Origin: Paenibacillus taichungensis
GTDB lineage: Bacteria; Bacillota; Bacilli; Paenibacillales; Paenibacillaceae
Length of the DNA: 63,735 nt
Assembly: GCF_003287275.1 (NCBI RefSeq)
Contig: NZ_QEVW01000024.1
Location: 1 to 63,735 of the forward strand
Reading direction: 5' to 3'
Under the pieces are notes generated by a model that was given only the letters and a program-made list of their open reading frames with translations, was not told the DNA's origin and made no database searches. Each line of letters opens with the position of its first letter. The stretch's first letter is position 1. Shown piece by piece: positions 43,165 through 51,760 of the stretch. The translations under genes were made by a program, and so were the position numbers.

Positions 43165-43314
43165 CTATCTGGTTTCGCGATGAGAAGTCTGCTCGTTACA
43201 AAACTTGCAAAATTTCTTCATCTCCATGCGGTCGGGGTGATTACGCTTGTTTTTTGTCGTAGTGTAATTTCTTTGTTTGCAGTTAGTACAAGCCAAAGTA
43301 ATAATTACCCGCAT
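43165..43314 (-). CDS. rpmG: 50S ribosomal protein L33 (bL33), zinc-binding form
   Basis: It is 49 residues beginning MRVIITLACTNC. Cys9, Cys12, Cys36 and Cys39 make a full zinc site. GGGAGG precedes the ATG by 8 bases. It is the first gene of rpmG-secE-nusG-rplK-rplA behind its own promoter, and is separated from sigH by a terminator. Confidence 0.97.
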   Translation of the reverse strand: MRVIITLACTNCKQRNYTTTKNKRNHPDRMEMKKFCKFCNEQTSHRETR

Positions 43315-43384
43315 GATGTACACCTCCCGAAGACTTCCACATTCAAGCGGAGTCTCTAAATTGATCCTAAAAAAAAGCCGCGAA

Positions 43385-43431
43385 TTTAGGCCTACCTAAA
43401 ACACTTTATCATAAGGGTATAACCATGTCAA
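43385..43431 (-). promoter_or_regulatory. SigA promoter of rpmG-secE-nusG-rplK-rplA, with palindrome
   Basis: On the minus strand TTGACA (43426-43431), 17 bases, TAAAGT (43403-43408). Just downstream lies the inverted repeat TTTAGG-TAGG-CCTAAA at about the transcription start. The 304-base gap between rpmG and sigH contains this promoter, the sigH terminator and no visible gene. Confidence 0.75.
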
Positions 43432-43570
43432 TGAAAGAATAGCCTTTCATCAATGGGTAAAAAGTTCCTATCAAACATATTCAGTTTCTCATCTCTGTTT
43501 TTCTCTTCTCCTGCATGGACCAAGCGATTACTAGTATAATCATTCTTTAACTTTATAAACTTGAGGCAGC

Positions 43571-43596
43571 AAAAAAAGACTCAAACCCCGAGCCTT
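43571..43596 (-). terminator. terminator of sigH
   Basis: On the minus strand AAGGCTC (43590-43596) pairs with GAGTCTT (43576-43582), one G-T pair, followed by seven T. It lies about 22 bases past the sigH stop. Confidence 0.8.
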
Positions 43597-43618
43597 TTCC
43601 GTCAACGACAACATGTGT

Positions 43619-44263
43619 TCAATTATCTCGAACTTCCAGGTACTTTTCAAGTTTACGCTTTACGCGCTGAAGTGCATTATCAATGGACTTTACATGCCTG
43701 TCCAAATCCACTGCAATCTCTTGATAAGATCTCCCGTCCAGATACAACATCAATACTTTACGTTCCAGATCACTCAGAATCTCAGACATCTTATCTTCCA
43801 GGCCCACAAACTCTTCCTGATTGATGATAAGTTCTTCCGGATCGCTGACCTGTGTTCCACAAATCACATCGAGTAACGTACGATCGGACTCTTCGTCATA
43901 AATAGGTTTGTCCAGTGATACATAAGAATTAAGCGGAATATGCTTCTGACGTGTTGCTGTCTTGATTGCCGTAATAATCTGTCGTGTAATACACAACTCG
44001 GCGAAGGCTTTGAAAGAAGCGAGCTTGTCCCCTTTAAAATCCCTAATGGATTTATAGAGTCCAATCATTCCTTCTTGAATGATATCTTCCCGGTCAGCCC
44101 CAATCAGAAAATAAGATCTTGCCTTGGCGCGTACAAAGTTACGATATTTGTTAATCAAAAACTCCAGCGCTTCGCTTTCACCTTCACGGACCGCTTCGAC
44201 AATGTCTTCGTCACTTTGGTAATCATACTTGGATAACATGATATCTTTGAGGTCGACACTCAC
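43619..44263 (-). CDS. sigH: RNA polymerase sigma factor SigH (Spo0H)
   Basis: This 214-residue sigma-70 family factor drives early stationary-phase and sporulation genes. Region 2 contains FLINKYRNFVRAKARSYFLIGADREDIIQEGMIGLYKSIRDF, split across core-binding and -10 recognition; region 4 contains LDGRSYQEIAVDLDRHVKSIDNALQRVKRKL. The start GTG (44263) has GGAGGG 7 bases upstream; an upstream TTG would add 7 residues containing that site. A SigA-type promoter lies at 44326-44355. Confidence 0.95.
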   Translation of the reverse strand: MSVDLKDIMLSKYDYQSDEDIVEAVREGESEALEFLINKYRNFVRAKARSYFLIGADREDIIQEGMIGLYKSIRDFKGDKLASFKAFAELCITRQIITAIKTATRQKHIPLNSYVSLDKPIYDEESDRTLLDVICGTQVSDPEELIINQEEFVGLEDKMSEILSDLERKVLMLYLDGRSYQEIAVDLDRHVKSIDNALQRVKRKLEKYLEVRDN

Positions 44264-44325
44264 AGACAATCCCTCCGGCTGCAACGCAAGGTACCCCGTT
44301 ACTCTACTCTATGAAATATAGGATC

Positions 44326-44355
44326 AGTATATATGATGGTACCTCACACCGTCAA
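44326..44355 (-). promoter_or_regulatory. SigA promoter of sigH
   Basis: On the minus strand TTGACG (44350-44355), 18 bases, TATACT (44326-44331), between rae1 and sigH. An AbrB site, known for B. subtilis sigH, cannot be judged by eye. Confidence 0.6.
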
Positions 44356-44434
44356 CCACGCTCTGCCTAAAAAAGAACATCAATAACATAATTGTCAAGA
44401 GTTTCAAAATTCTAATTTTTGTAAAACTGTGCTG

Positions 44435-44956
44435 TTATTCCCGGCGCCATCGTTCAAACTGCTTCAAAACGTCCGGACTTAACTTGCCACCGAGTGTATT
44501 TCGTGTTGTTTTAGCCTGATCTTCTTCCAGACGTTTCTGTAGCTCTTTTTCGTTCTGCTCTACTTCGATCAGCAATTCCCTTGCGGATACACGCAGAGCT
44601 CCCTGTCCAAAAATGACATGCTGCTCTACCATATCGCTTGTAGCCACATAGATTTGGCGTCTTCGCGTGCTTAGTTCCCGAACGAGTCTCTCAATGCATT
44701 CGTCTGCCGTCTCTTTTTCCTTTGTAAAAAAGATCTGCACTTTGCTCTGTGTAAAGGATTTACCGAGGCCAGGCACGAGGTAGGCGTCAAAAACAACAAT
44801 GACTCTCCGGCCGGAGAAAGCCTGATAGTCGGCAAGTCGAGAGAGCAGCCTGTTGCGGGCCTCCTCTAATCCACTCTCCGCCAATCTGGATAGCTCTGGC
44901 CAGTCACCAATCATGTTGTACCCGTCTACAAGAAGCACATCACGGGAATCAGCCAT
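44435..44956 (-). CDS. rae1: NYN-domain ribosome-dependent mRNA endonuclease Rae1 (YacP)
   Basis: This 173-residue PIN-like NYN nuclease has acidic catalytic positions in LLVDGYNMIGDW, VVFDAY and ETADECIERL, with a charged helical C-terminus. B. subtilis Rae1 cleaves certain mRNAs inside the ribosomal A site during translation. It follows rlmB by 5 bases in the conserved order cysS-mrnC-rlmB-rae1-sigH. Confidence 0.9.
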   Translation of the reverse strand: MADSRDVLLVDGYNMIGDWPELSRLAESGLEEARNRLLSRLADYQAFSGRRVIVVFDAYLVPGLGKSFTQSKVQIFFTKEKETADECIERLVRELSTRRRQIYVATSDMVEQHVIFGQGALRVSARELLIEVEQNEKELQKRLEEDQAKTTRNTLGGKLSPDVLKQFERWRRE

Positions 44957-44961
44957 ACCTT

Positions 44962-45708
44962 CTAGTCCTGCGCTTGGCGCGAGCGGAGCACTTCATACAT
45001 GACAACACCCGCTGCCACGGAAGCATTCAGGGAATTAATCTGACCTTGCATCGGCAATTTGATCAACACATCGCATTTCTCACGAATGAGTCGTCCCATT
45101 CCCTTGTTTTCGTTTCCGATCACGAGAGCTACCGGGCCTGTAAAAACTCCGTTACCAAACACGCTCTCCTGAGCAGCCACATCGGTACCTACAACCCACA
45201 CGCCCTCTTCCTTGAGACGGTCAATGGTTTGACCCAGATTGCTTACACGAGCCACTGGCACATACTCCACCGCACCTGCTGATGTTTTGGATACAGTCAC
45301 TGTAACTGCAGCTGAACGCCGTTTAGGTACAATGACACCATGTGCACCTGTGCAGTCAGCCGTCCGCAAAATCGATCCAAGATTATGCGGGTCTTCAATC
45401 TCATCCAACAAAATCAAAAATGGATGTTCATTTTTTGCAGCCGCTGCAGCAAGAATGTCTTCAACTTCCACATAAGCGTAAGGAGCCGCTTGTGCTACCA
45501 CGCCCTGGTGTTGAATGCCTGGAACCGTTTGATCCAGTTTACGCTTGTCCACGTGTTGAATGACAATCCCTAGTTTTTTTGCTTCCGCGATAATGGGCTG
45601 CGTCAAATGTTTTTGTGCTGTATCTGCAATCCATATTTTATTAATGGTCCGGCCTGAACGCAGCGCCTCCGTCACGGAGTGTTTACCGGCGATCCATTCT
45701 TCTTCCAT
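44962..45708 (-). CDS. rlmB: 23S rRNA (guanosine-2'-O)-methyltransferase RlmB-like (SpoU family)
   Basis: This 248-residue SPOUT enzyme has an N-terminal substrate-binding domain (about 1-75, EEEWIAGKHSVTEALRSG) and the knot domain with motif 1 NLGSILRTAD, motif 2 VIGNENKGM and motif 3 LPMQGQINSLNASVA. The ATG at 45708 is favoured by homology, with GAGAGGA 10 bases upstream, over a start 54 bases earlier. The exact rRNA target is not proven for Bacilli. Confidence 0.9.
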   Translation of the reverse strand: MEEEWIAGKHSVTEALRSGRTINKIWIADTAQKHLTQPIIAEAKKLGIVIQHVDKRKLDQTVPGIQHQGVVAQAAPYAYVEVEDILAAAAAKNEHPFLILLDEIEDPHNLGSILRTADCTGAHGVIVPKRRSAAVTVTVSKTSAGAVEYVPVARVSNLGQTIDRLKEEGVWVVGTDVAAQESVFGNGVFTGPVALVIGNENKGMGRLIREKCDVLIKLPMQGQINSLNASVAAGVVMYEVLRSRQAQD

Positions 45709-45794
45709 CTTTGTTCGATCCTCTCTATAACGCCCTGTGATACACTGCACCCTAATCGGCACATCTTACAGAAGCGGCTTTGTAGTAATTTGTA

Positions 45795-46331
45795 TTATTT
45801 TGTCGGTGATTGCGAATGTTGTTCCGCATGCTCGATGCCCCGGCGAATTAATTCAATCATGCGATCATGACGACCACTGCTATACAGGTAACCGATCAGA
45901 CACTCCAGAGCTGTGGCATGTCTATATTCCAAAACATCTGCGTTTTTGGGAATACTGCCAGACTTGGCATTACGACCTTGTCTGACAATGTCACGTTCTT
46001 CCTCGGTCAGCTCAGCCTCAATACCAGTGAGAATGCGACTCTGTGCCTTCGCCGATACCAAACCGGTCGCACTGCGGTGCAGGTGGTTGGGACGCATGTT
46101 GGCTTTGGACAACAGATACTGCCGTACGGCAACCTCATATACCGCATCACCAATGTATGCGAGAGCGATGGGAGGAATCAACCGAGCTGGCCGGGAGGGG
46201 GGATAAGGAAACCATCCTCCCTGGTCAACGCTCAGAGATTGTTCATCACTCTGTTGTTCCTCTCGTTGCTCGGCATGTTCGACGGATTCAGACAACTTTT
46301 CCAGTTGCTCTTCGCTCATTTGCGGCGCCAT
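45795..46331 (-). CDS. mrnC: Mini-ribonuclease III
   Basis: This 178-residue protein is an RNase III catalytic domain without a dsRNA-binding domain; it matures 23S rRNA ends. The signature IALAYIGDAVYEVAVRQYLL appears at about residues 53-72. The first 45 residues are an acidic Gln/Glu-rich extension longer than in B. subtilis MrnC. The ATG at 46331 lies inside the end of cysS (16-base overlap), with AAGGA 5 bases upstream. Confidence 0.92.
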   Translation of the reverse strand: MAPQMSEEQLEKLSESVEHAEQREEQQSDEQSLSVDQGGWFPYPPSRPARLIPPIALAYIGDAVYEVAVRQYLLSKANMRPNHLHRSATGLVSAKAQSRILTGIEAELTEEERDIVRQGRNAKSGSIPKNADVLEYRHATALECLIGYLYSSGRHDRMIELIRRGIEHAEQHSQSPTK

Positions 46332-47716
46332 CTCATTCCTTGAGCGGTATCCTCAAGCAAGATGCCCTGCGCAGACAGTTCATCCCGAATTTCATCAGCC
46401 CGAGCCCAGTTTTTGGACTTGCGCGCTTCGTTACGTTCTTCAATAAGACGTTCGATTTCTTCGTCCAAAAGCTCCGGTTCAGCCTCGGTATAGATGCGAA
46501 GCACCGCATTCAGCTCACTGAATAATTCCAGCAGAGCGCGAATGTCCGCGGCGTTCACCACATCTTGCTGCAACAGTTGGTTAGCTTCCCCAGCCCATTC
46601 AAACAGTGCCGTAATCGCATCAGGCGTATTGAAGTCGTCCTGCATTTTCTCATGATACTGTTGACGAATCTGCTCCAGTCTCGCTGCAAACTCTGCTGAC
46701 ACAGCCTGATCCACGCTCACAGCTTGCAAGCGATGATTAAGGTTACCTACGGCATTGGCGATCCGGTCCACACTATTCTGTGCCTGTTCCATCGTATCTT
46801 CCGTGAAGTTCAACGGATTGCGATAGTGGGTAGACAACATGAAATAACGAATGGCTTCACGTTTATATTGATTGCGAAGGTCTTTGACAAGTACACCGTT
46901 GCCGAGTGATTTCGACATTTTTTCGTTATCAATGCGGATAAATCCGTTGTGCATCCAGTAGTTTGCCAGTGGTTTTCCAGTCAATACCTCGGATTGAGCG
47001 CATTCGCACTCATGGTGCGGGAACTGCAAATCCTGTCCTCCGCCGTGAATATCCAACGTATCCCCCAGGTATTCCCGTGCCATGGCAGAGCACTCGATAT
47101 GCCAGCCCGGACGACCATCACCCCATGGACTGGACCAGAAAATCTCACCCGGTTTTGCAGCTTTCCAGAGTACGAAATCTTCCGGATGCTCTTTGCGCTC
47201 ATCTACCCCAATACGAATTCCAAACTGTAATTCCTGAAGGTTTTGCTTAGACAGTTTGCCATACTCCGCGAATTTGCCTGTGCGATAATATACGTCGCCA
47301 CCATTTTCATAGGCGAAGTCCTTTTCAACCAGCTCACGGATAAAATCAATAATGAGCGGCATGTTTTCCGTCACTCTTGGATTACTGCTTGCCTTCGGAA
47401 TCCCCAGCCCTTCGAGGTCCTCGTAATAAGCCGCAATAAACTTCTCGGCAACATGAGGAACATCCGTGCCAAGCTGCTCGGCCTTGCGAATGAGTTTGTC
47501 ATCAACATCAGTGAAGTTCACGACATAGTTCACTTCATGACCTGTTTGTTCCAGGTATCCGCGAACCGTGTCGAAAAAGATAACTGGACGTGCATTCCCG
47601 ATATGAATGTAATCATATACGGTAGGCCCGCACACATACATTTTCACTTTCCCCGGCTCTTGAGGAACAAAATTCTCTTTGGTACGACTCATCGTATTGT
47701 AAATTTGAAGCGTCAT
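46316..47716 (-). CDS. cysS: cysteinyl-tRNA synthetase
   Basis: This 466-residue class I synthetase has the HIGH-type motif YIHIGNARP and KMSKSLGN, and the zinc ligands Cys (VCGPTVYDY), Cys (IECSAMA) and HHECE. The length equals that of B. subtilis CysS. The ATG at 47716 has AAAGGA 8 bases upstream. It follows cysE by 29 bases and is covered by the same T-box. Confidence 0.97.
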   Translation of the reverse strand: MTLQIYNTMSRTKENFVPQEPGKVKMYVCGPTVYDYIHIGNARPVIFFDTVRGYLEQTGHEVNYVVNFTDVDDKLIRKAEQLGTDVPHVAEKFIAAYYEDLEGLGIPKASSNPRVTENMPLIIDFIRELVEKDFAYENGGDVYYRTGKFAEYGKLSKQNLQELQFGIRIGVDERKEHPEDFVLWKAAKPGEIFWSSPWGDGRPGWHIECSAMAREYLGDTLDIHGGGQDLQFPHHECECAQSEVLTGKPLANYWMHNGFIRIDNEKMSKSLGNGVLVKDLRNQYKREAIRYFMLSTHYRNPLNFTEDTMEQAQNSVDRIANAVGNLNHRLQAVSVDQAVSAEFAARLEQIRQQYHEKMQDDFNTPDAITALFEWAGEANQLLQQDVVNAADIRALLELFSELNAVLRIYTEAEPELLDEEIERLIEERNEARKSKNWARADEIRDELSAQGILLEDTAQGMRWRRK

Positions 47717-47745
47717 AGTCACTTTCCTTTCATCCGTTTCCATCA

Positions 47746-48411
47746 TTATTCTATTGTACCACGGGAAAACTCACTTTCACGTGTACTCTGCAGAGTACGC
47801 ACTTCTTCACGCAATCGTTCGATTTCTTGCTGCATCGTGCGCAGGGAATCGATGACCGGATCGGGAAGCTGTTGATTCAGACGGTCCACCCGGCGGCCAT
47901 CCTGCTTCACGATTCTGCCCGGTATGCCTACAACGGTGCTATTTGAAGGGACTTCCTTCAGCACAACCGAGTTCGCACCAATATTACATTGATCCCCCAC
48001 GCTGAAGGAACCTAGCACCTTCGCCCCGGATGAGATAACCACATTATTGCCAATTGTCGGATGTCTCTTCCCTTTTTCTTTACCCGTTCCGCCAAGTGTG
48101 ACCCCCTGATAGATGACAACATCGTCGCCAATTTCACATGTTTCCCCAATCACGACGCCCATGCCATGGTCAATAAATAACCGATTGCCGATCGTAGCGC
48201 CGGGATGGATTTCGATGCCTGTCATAAAACGGCTGACCTGTGAAATGAACCGGGCGAAAGAGAACCATTTCCGCTTGTATAAAAAGTGTGCCACCCGGTG
48301 CGCCCATATCGCATGCAGCCCCGAGTAGGTAAATACAACTTCAAACCATCCCCGGGCCGCCGGATCGTTTTCAAACACCGCCTGGATATCTGATCTGATC
48401 TTCTTGAACAT
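47746..48411 (-). CDS. cysE: serine O-acetyltransferase
   Basis: This 221-residue left-handed beta-helix enzyme makes O-acetylserine for cysteine synthesis. An N-terminal helical domain (1-60) precedes hexapeptide repeats (IEIHPGATIGNRLFIDHG...). The catalytic Asp-His dyad is in DHGMGVVIGE. The C-terminal helix rich in Arg/Glu is longer than in E. coli. The ATG at 48411 has GAGGGG 7 bases upstream. Confidence 0.95.
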   Translation of the reverse strand: MFKKIRSDIQAVFENDPAARGWFEVVFTYSGLHAIWAHRVAHFLYKRKWFSFARFISQVSRFMTGIEIHPGATIGNRLFIDHGMGVVIGETCEIGDDVVIYQGVTLGGTGKEKGKRHPTIGNNVVISSGAKVLGSFSVGDQCNIGANSVVLKEVPSNSTVVGIPGRIVKQDGRRVDRLNQQLPDPVIDSLRTMQQEIERLREEVRTLQSTRESEFSRGTIE

Positions 48412-48500
48412 GCTCGTTCCCCTCTTGTTCAGGTCTTCGTCCTCCGGCTTACCGGACGGCGCGGCCCTCATGGTAGTGTACTTCCGACTCGACCTAAATA

Positions 48501-48850
48501 GAAAACGCCCCTGCAGCTATTTAAGCTACAGAGGCGTTTATCGCGGTCCCACTCTGCTCGGTTCACGCCTTAACATGCAAGAATTGGAGGCATGTTATAG
48601 CCACCTCACATCCTTGCACAAGAATGAACCCTCAACAGTTCCGTAACGGGAACCAACCGTCACAACCTATCCTGACGTTTTCCTCTCTTCTAGATAACGA
48701 GAGGCGGGGCCGGATTCGGCTATGCAGCTCACGGGTGCATTTCGACTGACGAACAGCGGATGGCTCACAGCCACCGCAGCAAAGAAACTTGTTCTTTACT
48801 GCGGGACCATCCTCTCTGAATCTGTCCGGTTCAGCCTACTTCTCCCGGTC
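48501..48850 (-). promoter_or_regulatory. Cys T-box riboswitch of cysE-cysS
   Basis: The minus strand has, in order, a stem I region (about 48730-48850) with the probable specifier TGC (48737-48739, in GAAATGCACC), the T-box sequence AGAGTGGGACCGCG (48541-48555 region) and a terminator hairpin ACGCCTC...GGGGCGTTTT (48501-48538). TGC is a Cys codon, agreeing with the genes. It fills most of the 593-base gap before gltX. Uncharged tRNA-Cys should allow readthrough. Confidence 0.9.
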
Positions 48851-48904
48851 TTTGCTGTTTTTATGATGAATGATAAAATCATACCATTTAACCTTTGTGT
48901 TGCT

Positions 48905-48933
48905 ATTATAGCGAAAAGGTTATGGACTGACAA
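48905..48933 (-). promoter_or_regulatory. SigA promoter of cysE-cysS (upstream of the T-box)
   Basis: On the minus strand TTGTCA (48928-48933), 17 bases, TATAAT (48905-48910). Confidence 0.8.
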
Positions 48934-49004
48934 CAATCTTCCTTCATATCGGTATAAACGAAGTTTCATCCTTAAGTCCAAAGTAGACTAAACAAGGGCG
49001 TTAA

Positions 49005-50468
49005 TTAAGCGCCTTTTACCTGAGCATGCAGACGATCAATCACCGTATCGCGGCCAAGCAATACAATCGTTTGGTTCAGATCACGGCCATGAGTCTGTCC
49101 TGTCAGAGCTACACGGATCGGCATAAACAACTGTTTACCCTTAAATCCGGTCTCTTTCTGAACTTCTTTGATCAGCGCAGCCATCTTGCTTGGTGTAAAT
49201 TCGTCGCTAGCCTGTACTTTATCCGCAAATGCCTTCAGAACGGTTGGTACCTGCTCCTCAGCAAGTACAGCAGCCCCTTCACTTTCCAGCTCCAGGTGAG
49301 AACGGAAGAACACTTCCGACAATTCCACGATATCAGAGGCAGAATTCATTTGCTCCTGATAGAGATGAACAAGCGTATATGCCCATTCTTTCTGTTCAGG
49401 TGACAGCTCAGCGGCAATGCGTCCCGCTTTTTGCAGATGTGGAATCGCCATTTCGGCAATACGATCCGGGTCCGCATTTTTGATGTAGTGGTTGTTCAAG
49501 TGAGCCAGCTTGTGGGTATCAAATACCGCCGGGCTCTTGGACAGACGCTTCGTATCAAAAATGGAGATCAACTGCTCCTGCGAGAAGATCTCTTCTTCGC
49601 CTTCAGGGGACCAGCCAAGCAGGGAGATGAAGTTAAACATCGCTTCAGGCAGATAGCCGAGCTGATCATATTGTTCAATAAACTGAATAACGGACTCGTC
49701 ACGTTTGCTCAGCTTTTTGTGGTTTTCATTCACGATCAACGTCATATGACCGAATTGCGGCGGCTCCCAGCCAAGCGCTTCATAAATCATCAGTTGACGC
49801 GGTGTGTTAGAGATGTGATCTTCGCCACGCAGGACGTGAGAGATCTTCATCAGGTAATCATCCACAGCAACTGCATAATTGTACGTGGGAATGCCGTCTT
49901 TTTTCACAATAACGAAGTCGCCAGATTCCTTGCTGTTGAATGAGATTGTTCCTTTGACCATGTCATCAAACGTATAAATGCGTTCTTCCGGTACACGGAA
50001 ACGAATACTCGCCACACGGCCTTCCGCTTCAAATGTGCTCTGTTGCTCCGGTGTCAGATCACGGTGTTTACCCGAATAACGCGGAGTTTCTCCACGTGCT
50101 GTCTGTTCCTCACGTTCTTGCTCCAGCTCTTCTTCCGTGCAGTAACAGCGGTAAGCCAGACCTTTGTCCAGCAGTTCCTGGGTATACTTACGATAGATGT
50201 CCAAACGTTCCGTCTGACGGTATGGTCCGTACTCGCCGCCGACATCAATACTTTCGTCCCACTCGATTCCGAGCCATTTCAAGTATTTCAGCTGACTTTC
50301 TTCACCACCGGCAATGTTGCGTTTCACGTCCGTATCCTCAATACGAATAATGAATTTGCCGTTATTATGTTTGGCATACAAATAGTTAAACAGCGCCGTA
50401 CGGGCGTTCCCGATATGCAGGTGTCCCGTTGGACTCGGCGCGTAGCGCACGCGAACTTCGGTGCTCAT
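49005..50468 (-). CDS. gltX: glutamyl-tRNA synthetase
   Basis: This 487-residue class I synthetase has HIGH-type PSPTGHLHIGNARTALFN and KLSKRD (KMSKS-type). In Bacilli GltX also charges tRNA-Gln with Glu, to be amidated by GatCAB. GGAGGGG precedes the ATG. It is downstream of ispF by 33 bases; the 3' end contains a small GGCG/CGCC hairpin that may terminate weakly. Confidence 0.97.
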   Translation of the reverse strand: MSTEVRVRYAPSPTGHLHIGNARTALFNYLYAKHNNGKFIIRIEDTDVKRNIAGGEESQLKYLKWLGIEWDESIDVGGEYGPYRQTERLDIYRKYTQELLDKGLAYRCYCTEEELEQEREEQTARGETPRYSGKHRDLTPEQQSTFEAEGRVASIRFRVPEERIYTFDDMVKGTISFNSKESGDFVIVKKDGIPTYNYAVAVDDYLMKISHVLRGEDHISNTPRQLMIYEALGWEPPQFGHMTLIVNENHKKLSKRDESVIQFIEQYDQLGYLPEAMFNFISLLGWSPEGEEEIFSQEQLISIFDTKRLSKSPAVFDTHKLAHLNNHYIKNADPDRIAEMAIPHLQKAGRIAAELSPEQKEWAYTLVHLYQEQMNSASDIVELSEVFFRSHLELESEGAAVLAEEQVPTVLKAFADKVQASDEFTPSKMAALIKEVQKETGFKGKQLFMPIRVALTGQTHGRDLNQTIVLLGRDTVIDRLHAQVKGA

Positions 50469-50501
50469 AATATCCCCTCCGTCTCTAATTGGTTGATGAT
50501 A

Positions 50502-50978
50502 TCACACGCGAACAAGGCAAACAACCGACTGGGCAGCTATACCCTCTCCCCGTCCGGGGAATCCAAGTTGCTCTGTTGTTGTCGCTTTGACATTCACCTG
50601 AGTTACATCCGCTTCAAGTGCTTTGGCAATAACCTCGGCCATCTGCGGAACGTAAGGTGCCATCTTCGGTTTCTGTGCAATTATGGTTGAATCGATGTTT
50701 CCCAGACGGTATCCACGATCCTTCACCAGCTGCCACACATGCTCCAGCAGTTTCAAGCTATCCGCATCTTTGAATTCCGGATCCGTATCCGGGAAGTGTT
50801 TGCCAATGTCCCCAAGTGCAAGCGCGCCAAGAATGGCATCACTGATGGCATGCAGCAGCACGTCTGCGTCCGAGTGACCCAGCAGTCCTTTTTCATAAGG
50901 AATCGTGACCCCGCCAATAATGCATGGGCGTCCCTCTACCAGTTGATGTACATCGAATCCCTGTCCTACACGTATCAT
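50502..50978 (-). CDS. ispF: 2-C-methyl-D-erythritol 2,4-cyclodiphosphate synthase
   Basis: This 158-residue MEP-pathway enzyme carries the zinc-site residues in GQGFDVHQL and HSDADVLLHAISDAILGA. The ATG overlaps the ispD stop (ATGA), so the two consecutive pathway steps are translationally coupled. Confidence 0.97.
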   Translation of the reverse strand: MIRVGQGFDVHQLVEGRPCIIGGVTIPYEKGLLGHSDADVLLHAISDAILGALALGDIGKHFPDTDPEFKDADSLKLLEHVWQLVKDRGYRLGNIDSTIIAQKPKMAPYVPQMAEVIAKALEADVTQVNVKATTTEQLGFPGRGEGIAAQSVVCLVRV

Positions 50979-51667
50979 CGCTTCTTCTCTCCCTTGAGCA
51001 AAAACGCGGCGTATTCCAAATCTTCCGGCGTCGTTAATTTGATATTCGTATAACTGCCTTCCACAACCTTGACCGACATCCTCTGACGTTCAGCCAGCAT
51101 TGCGTCATCCGTCCCCAGAAATCCGTCCCGGTCCGCTGATTCGTACGCAAGCAGCAGGGAAGAAAGACGAAAAGCCTGCGGGGTTTGGATGCTCCACAGA
51201 CTGCTGCGGTCCGGCGTCGCCGTAACGATTCCATCCGCATTTACTTGTTTGATCGTATCCTTCACTGGAACGGCCAGTACAGCTGCTCCACCCGACATGG
51301 CGGCCTCCATACACCCCATAATCTGCTTACGGTTTATAAAAGGACGTACCCCGTCGTGAACGAGGACCCATTCTGTCCCTAGTGCCTTAAGGCCTTCGTG
51401 GACTGAATGCTGTCTCTCTTTCCCTCCGGGGATGACACGGACACGTGATTCCAGTCGGTATTCTTTTACCCAATCCTGGCAGCGTTCAACATCGGCAGCT
51501 CCCGTGACCAGCACCATTTCGCTGACCTCGTCCATAGCCGCAAACACTTCAAGCGTATGTATGAAAACGGGCTTGTCCTGCAGCAGCAGAAACTGCTTAC
51601 TCTCGGTTGTTCCCATCCGGGTCCCCCGACCTGCCGCCACAATGACAACACCCCACCCTTTATCCAT
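50975..51667 (-). CDS. ispD: 2-C-methyl-D-erythritol 4-phosphate cytidylyltransferase
   Basis: This 230-residue enzyme transfers CMP from CTP to MEP. The nucleotide-binding AAGRGTRMG is at about residues 11-19, with VLVHDGVRPF and the AVPVKDT segment further on. It lies between yacL-like and ispF as in B. subtilis. Confidence 0.96.
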   Translation of the reverse strand: MDKGWGVVIVAAGRGTRMGTTESKQFLLLQDKPVFIHTLEVFAAMDEVSEMVLVTGAADVERCQDWVKEYRLESRVRVIPGGKERQHSVHEGLKALGTEWVLVHDGVRPFINRKQIMGCMEAAMSGGAAVLAVPVKDTIKQVNADGIVTATPDRSSLWSIQTPQAFRLSSLLLAYESADRDGFLGTDDAMLAERQRMSVKVVEGSYTNIKLTTPEDLEYAAFLLKGEKKR

Positions 51668-51760
51668 GCCGCAATCCCTGCCTTGTCTGTCAGTTTACCG
51701 TTCGGAGATATAATACAGTTATATTATAACCTCTAACGATACACTACCCATCATACCGCT

